Assembly (NCBI GenBank): GCA_002390155.1
Contig: DGOS01000104.1
Coordinates: 1,430 to 9,504, forward strand
Length of the DNA: 8,075 nt
Reading direction: 5' to 3'
Origin: Hyphomicrobiaceae bacterium UBA4460
GTDB lineage: Bacteria; Pseudomonadota; Alphaproteobacteria; Rhizobiales; Methyloligellaceae
Under the pieces are notes generated by a model, which ran no database searches, had not been told where the DNA came from, and was given only the letters and a program-made list of their open reading frames with translations. Below are positions 6,090 to 8,075 of this stretch, piece after piece. The translations under genes and the position numbers were made by a program. Numbering within the stretch: the stretch's first letter is position 1; every line of letters starts with the position of its first letter.

Positions 6090-6152
6090 CCACAAACAAT
6101 TGCGCACCAACATCATAAAGACGTGACGCAATCTTGGCACAGCAGTAGGCGC

Positions 6153-6176
6153 GGGCGCGCCATTGGCGGCGCGCCC
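6153..6176. terminator. Strong GC stem-loop downstream of the YegP-like gene
   Basis: GGGCGCGCC at 6153-6161 and GGCGCGCCC at 6168-6176 form a perfect nine-pair stem around ATTGGC. It begins about 75 nt after the stop of the minus-strand YegP-like gene, in the right place to end or stabilise the lepA/YegP transcript. Neither strand has a T-run after the stem, so intrinsic termination is uncertain; a 3'-protecting hairpin or protein-binding site is also possible. Confidence 0.45.
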
Positions 6177-6250
6177 ACTCATAACGTCGAACTTGGCAAT
6201 TGGTTTCGTGATCGGGGGCGATCGAAATCCAGCCCCGCCCGGACCCGCCT

Positions 6251-6451
6251 CTAGTGGCCGAACCCTGCGGCCTTGGCCTGGGTGAGGTCGTCGATCGCGG
6301 CGGAGGCCGCTTCACCGCGGATCGCCTGGATCGCGTGCTCGGCCGCCTCTTTGTGGCGATAGCCCTCGGAGTGGCACAGGGTCTTGCCGTCGCCGCCACG
6401 GCCACGCCAGTAGTACTGCCCATTGAAGGCTTTGAAGATTTCGAATTTCAT
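6251..6451 (-). CDS. YegP-like DUF1508 family protein
   Basis: A 66-residue soluble protein with one DUF1508 unit over about residues 1-48. It has the family signature: MKFEIFK, then NGQYYWRGRGGDGKTLCHSEGY at about 10-31 with the conserved NG, YWR, G and SEGY positions, then a helix KEAAEHAIQAIRG. The E. coli relative YegP has two such units in about 110 residues; this protein has one plus a short Ala-rich tail. The biochemical role of the family is not established. The ATG at 6451 is supported by GGAGA 9 nt upstream. It lies 54 nt after the lepA stop on the same strand, so it may be read through from lepA or have its own promoter in the small gap. Confidence 0.88.
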   Translation of the reverse strand: MKFEIFKAFNGQYYWRGRGGDGKTLCHSEGYRHKEAAEHAIQAIRGEAASAAIDDLTQAKAAGFGH

Positions 6452-6505
6452 TTTCGTAGGTCTCCATTCTGCTGGATGAGCCTACACCCGGCTTGAGGGC
6501 TTCAC

Positions 6506-8075
6506 CTAGTCCGCGTCCATCTTCAGCGCGGCGATGAAGGCCTCTTGCGGGATGTCGACCTTGCCGAAGCTGCGCATCTTCTTTTTGCCCGCCTTCTGCT
6601 TCTCCAGCAGTTTGCGCTTACGGGTGATGTCGCCGCCATAGCACTTGGCCGTCACGTCCTTGCGCAGCGCGCTGATCGTTTCGCGCGCGATGACCTTGCC
6701 GCCGATCGCCGCTTGGATCGGGATCTTGAACATGTGCCGGGGGATCAGATCCTTCAGCTTCTCCACCATGGCGCGGCCGCGCGCCTCGGAGCGCGTGCGG
6801 TTGACGATGACAGAGAGCGCGTCGACCGGCTCGGCGTTGACGAGGAGCGCCATCTTCACCAGGTCGCCCTGCTCATAGCCGGTGATGTGGTAGTCGAACG
6901 AGGCGTAGCCGCGCGACACCGATTTGAGCCGGTCGTAGAAGTCGAACACGACTTCGTTCAGCGGCAGCTCATAGACCACCATGGCGCGCGAGCCCGCATA
7001 GCTCAGCGTCTTCTGCCGCCCGCGCCGGTCCTCGCAAAGCTTCAGCACCGCACCGAGATGCTCGTCCGGCACGAGTATGGTCGCCTCTATCCACGGCTCC
7101 TCGATGCGCTCGACCTTCTGCGGCTCGGGCATGTCGGCCGGATTGTGCAATTCGACCATGCTGCCGTCGGTGAGGAACACGCGGTAGATGACGGACGGCG
7201 CCGTGGCGATCAGGTCGATGTTGAACTCGCGCTCCAGCCGTTCGCGGATGATCTCCAGGTGTAGGAGGCCGAGAAACCCGCAGCGGAAGCCGAAGCCGAG
7301 CGCGGCGGAGGTCTCCATCTCGTAGTCGAAGCTCGCATCGTTGAGGCGGAGCTTGCCGACGGCCTCACGAAGGTCCTCGAAATCGCCGCTGTCGACCGGA
7401 AACAGCCCGCAGAACACGACAGGCTGGGCCGGCTGGAAGCCGGTGAGCGGCCTCGTCGTGGGCCGCTTCTCGTCGGTGACGGTATCGCCGACGCGCGTGT
7501 CGGCCACCTCTTTGATCGCGGCGGTGAAGAAGCCGATCTCGCCGGGCCCCAGCGCATCGCGCATCTCTTGCTTGGGCCGGAAGATGCCGACGCGCTCCAC
7601 CTGGTAGCCCGCGCCCGTGGACATCAGCCGAATGCGCTGACCCTTTTTCAGCGTCCCGTCGACGATGCGCACGAGCACGACGACGCCGAGATAGGCGTCG
7701 TACCAGCTGTCCACCAGCATCGCCTTGAGCGGAGCGTTCGCATCGCCAGACGGCGGCGGCAGGCGCTGGACGATCGCCTCCAGCACGTCCTCTACGCCCA
7801 GGCCGGTCTTGGCGGAGATCTCAACCGCGTCGCTCGCATCGAGCCCGATCACCTCCTCGATCTGCTCGCGCACGCGCTCCGGCTCTGCCGCGGGCAGGTC
7901 GATCTTATTGAGGACCGGCACGATCTCGTGGTTGTTCTCGAGCGCCTGATAGACATTGGCGAGGGTCTGCGCCTCGACCCCTTGGGTGGCGTCGACCACG
8001 AGCAGCGAGCCCTCACAGGCCGCCAGCGACCGGTTCACCTCGTAGGCGAAGTCCACATGCCCCGGCGTGTCGATC
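6506..8075 (-). CDS. lepA: Elongation factor 4 (LepA), N-terminus cut by the window edge
   Basis: LepA is a ribosome-associated translational GTPase that acts on pre- or post-translocation ribosomes and is linked to initiation and 30S assembly. The visible 522 residues lack about 75-80 N-terminal residues (the P-loop and switch I), which lie beyond the right edge. The frame is open to the edge and starts with the G3 motif DTPGH (8071-8057), so the GTG at 8056 is Val, not a start. NKID (G4) is at 7909-7898, and SAK (G5) follows in EISAKTG. Then come the beta-barrel domain II ([18 protein letters not shown]), the LepA segment [19 protein letters not shown], an EF-G V-like domain ([21 protein letters not shown]) and the LepA-specific C-terminal domain with [20 protein letters not shown] and a final [10 protein letters not shown]. 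The match to E. coli LepA is strong throughout, with no frameshift or missing block. Confidence 0.98.
   Translation of the reverse strand, partial: IDTPGHVDFAYEVNRSLAACEGSLLVVDATQGVEAQTLANVYQALENNHEIVPVLNKIDLPAAEPERVREQIEEVIGLDASDAVEISAKTGLGVEDVLEAIVQRLPPPSGDANAPLKAMLVDSWYDAYLGVVVLVRIVDGTLKKGQRIRLMSTGAGYQVERVGIFRPKQEMRDALGPGEIGFFTAAIKEVADTRVGDTVTDEKRPTTRPLTGFQPAQPVVFCGLFPVDSGDFEDLREAVGKLRLNDASFDYEMETSAALGFGFRCGFLGLLHLEIIRERLEREFNIDLIATAPSVIYRVFLTDGSMVELHNPADMPEPQKVERIEEPWIEATILVPDEHLGAVLKLCEDRRGRQKTLSYAGSRAMVVYELPLNEVVFDFYDRLKSVSRGYASFDYHITGYEQGDLVKMALLVNAEPVDALSVIVNRTRSEARGRAMVEKLKDLIPRHMFKIPIQAAIGGKVIARETISALRKDVTAKCYGGDITRKRKLLEKQKAGKKKMRSFGKVDIPQEAFIAALKMDAD

Larger units (their letters stand above)
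5798..6250. other. Non-coding region between the TAXI and YegP-like genes, with AT-rich core
   Basis: This 453-nt stretch has no convincing gene of normal size. Its right-centre part is strikingly AT-rich for the window: 45 of the 120 bases in 6001-6120 are G or C. From right to left it holds a 9-bp perfect stem-loop (6153-6176), the AT-rich block with an 11-bp palindrome (6020-6030) and two TTGACA words on the minus strand (6028-6023 and 5985-5980), a second stem-loop (5895-5930) and the TAXI ribosome-binding site. It most likely combines the 3' end of the lepA/YegP transcript with the promoter and leader of the TAXI/SH3b unit. Confidence 0.6.

Noticed and set aside
6046..6423. Minus-strand frame of 125 codons overlapping the YegP-like gene
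   Set aside because: The YegP-like DUF1508 motif lies in the other frame; this one is Arg/Thr/Ser-rich and spans the hairpin at 6153-6176.
6479..6493. Possible terminator between lepA and the YegP-like gene (AGCC-7 nt-GGCT)
   Set aside because: The stem is only four pairs with no T-run, too weak to call.
6545..7264. Plus-strand frame of 239 codons antisense to lepA
   Set aside because: It mirrors highly conserved lepA codons and has the Arg/His/Leu/Asp composition typical of antisense frames.

Overview
The window is GC-rich, gene-dense bacterial chromosome. The nearest fit is an alphaproteobacterium, probably of the order Hyphomicrobiales (rhizobia and relatives). This is inferred from the high-GC codon use, the architecture of the SH3/Ig-like/Sel1-like protein, the orphan TAXI protein and the 'NSGQTPA' membrane protein; no rRNA or other strict marker is present, so the order is tentative. 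No rRNA, tRNA, CRISPR array, transposase, integrase or phage gene was seen.

Layout from left to right. A short left-edge intergenic stretch precedes a plus-strand gene (144-1094) for a secreted or anchored protein with an acidic repeat, one membrane helix and a conserved soluble C-terminal domain of unknown function. It converges, with a 9-nt gap, on a minus-strand MFS permease of the anion:cation symporter type (1104-2399). The permease is divergent, across 78 nt, from a plus-strand six-helix HdeD/DUF308 membrane protein (2478-3068). That gene converges on the end of a long minus-strand block that runs to the right edge.

In transcription order the minus-strand block is: lepA (elongation factor 4, cut by the right edge), a 66-aa YegP/DUF1508 protein, a roughly 450-nt non-coding region with an AT-rich core, a TAXI-type TRAP solute-binding protein (4616-5797), and a 490-aa bitopic protein with Ig-like, Sel1-like and SH3b regions (3103-4575). 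The last two are 40 nt apart, each with a good Shine-Dalgarno sequence, and are probably one transcription unit. No TRAP membrane subunit is encoded beside the TAXI protein, so it is an orphan in this window.

Most of the content is ordinary. The places worth a second look are the TAXI/SH3b pair, the AT-rich leader region in front of it (candidate promoter, palindrome, stem-loops, mini-ORF), and two unrelated proteins that each carry four tandem 15-bp (five-residue) repeats. I do not see convincing evidence for a wholly new defence or mobile system.
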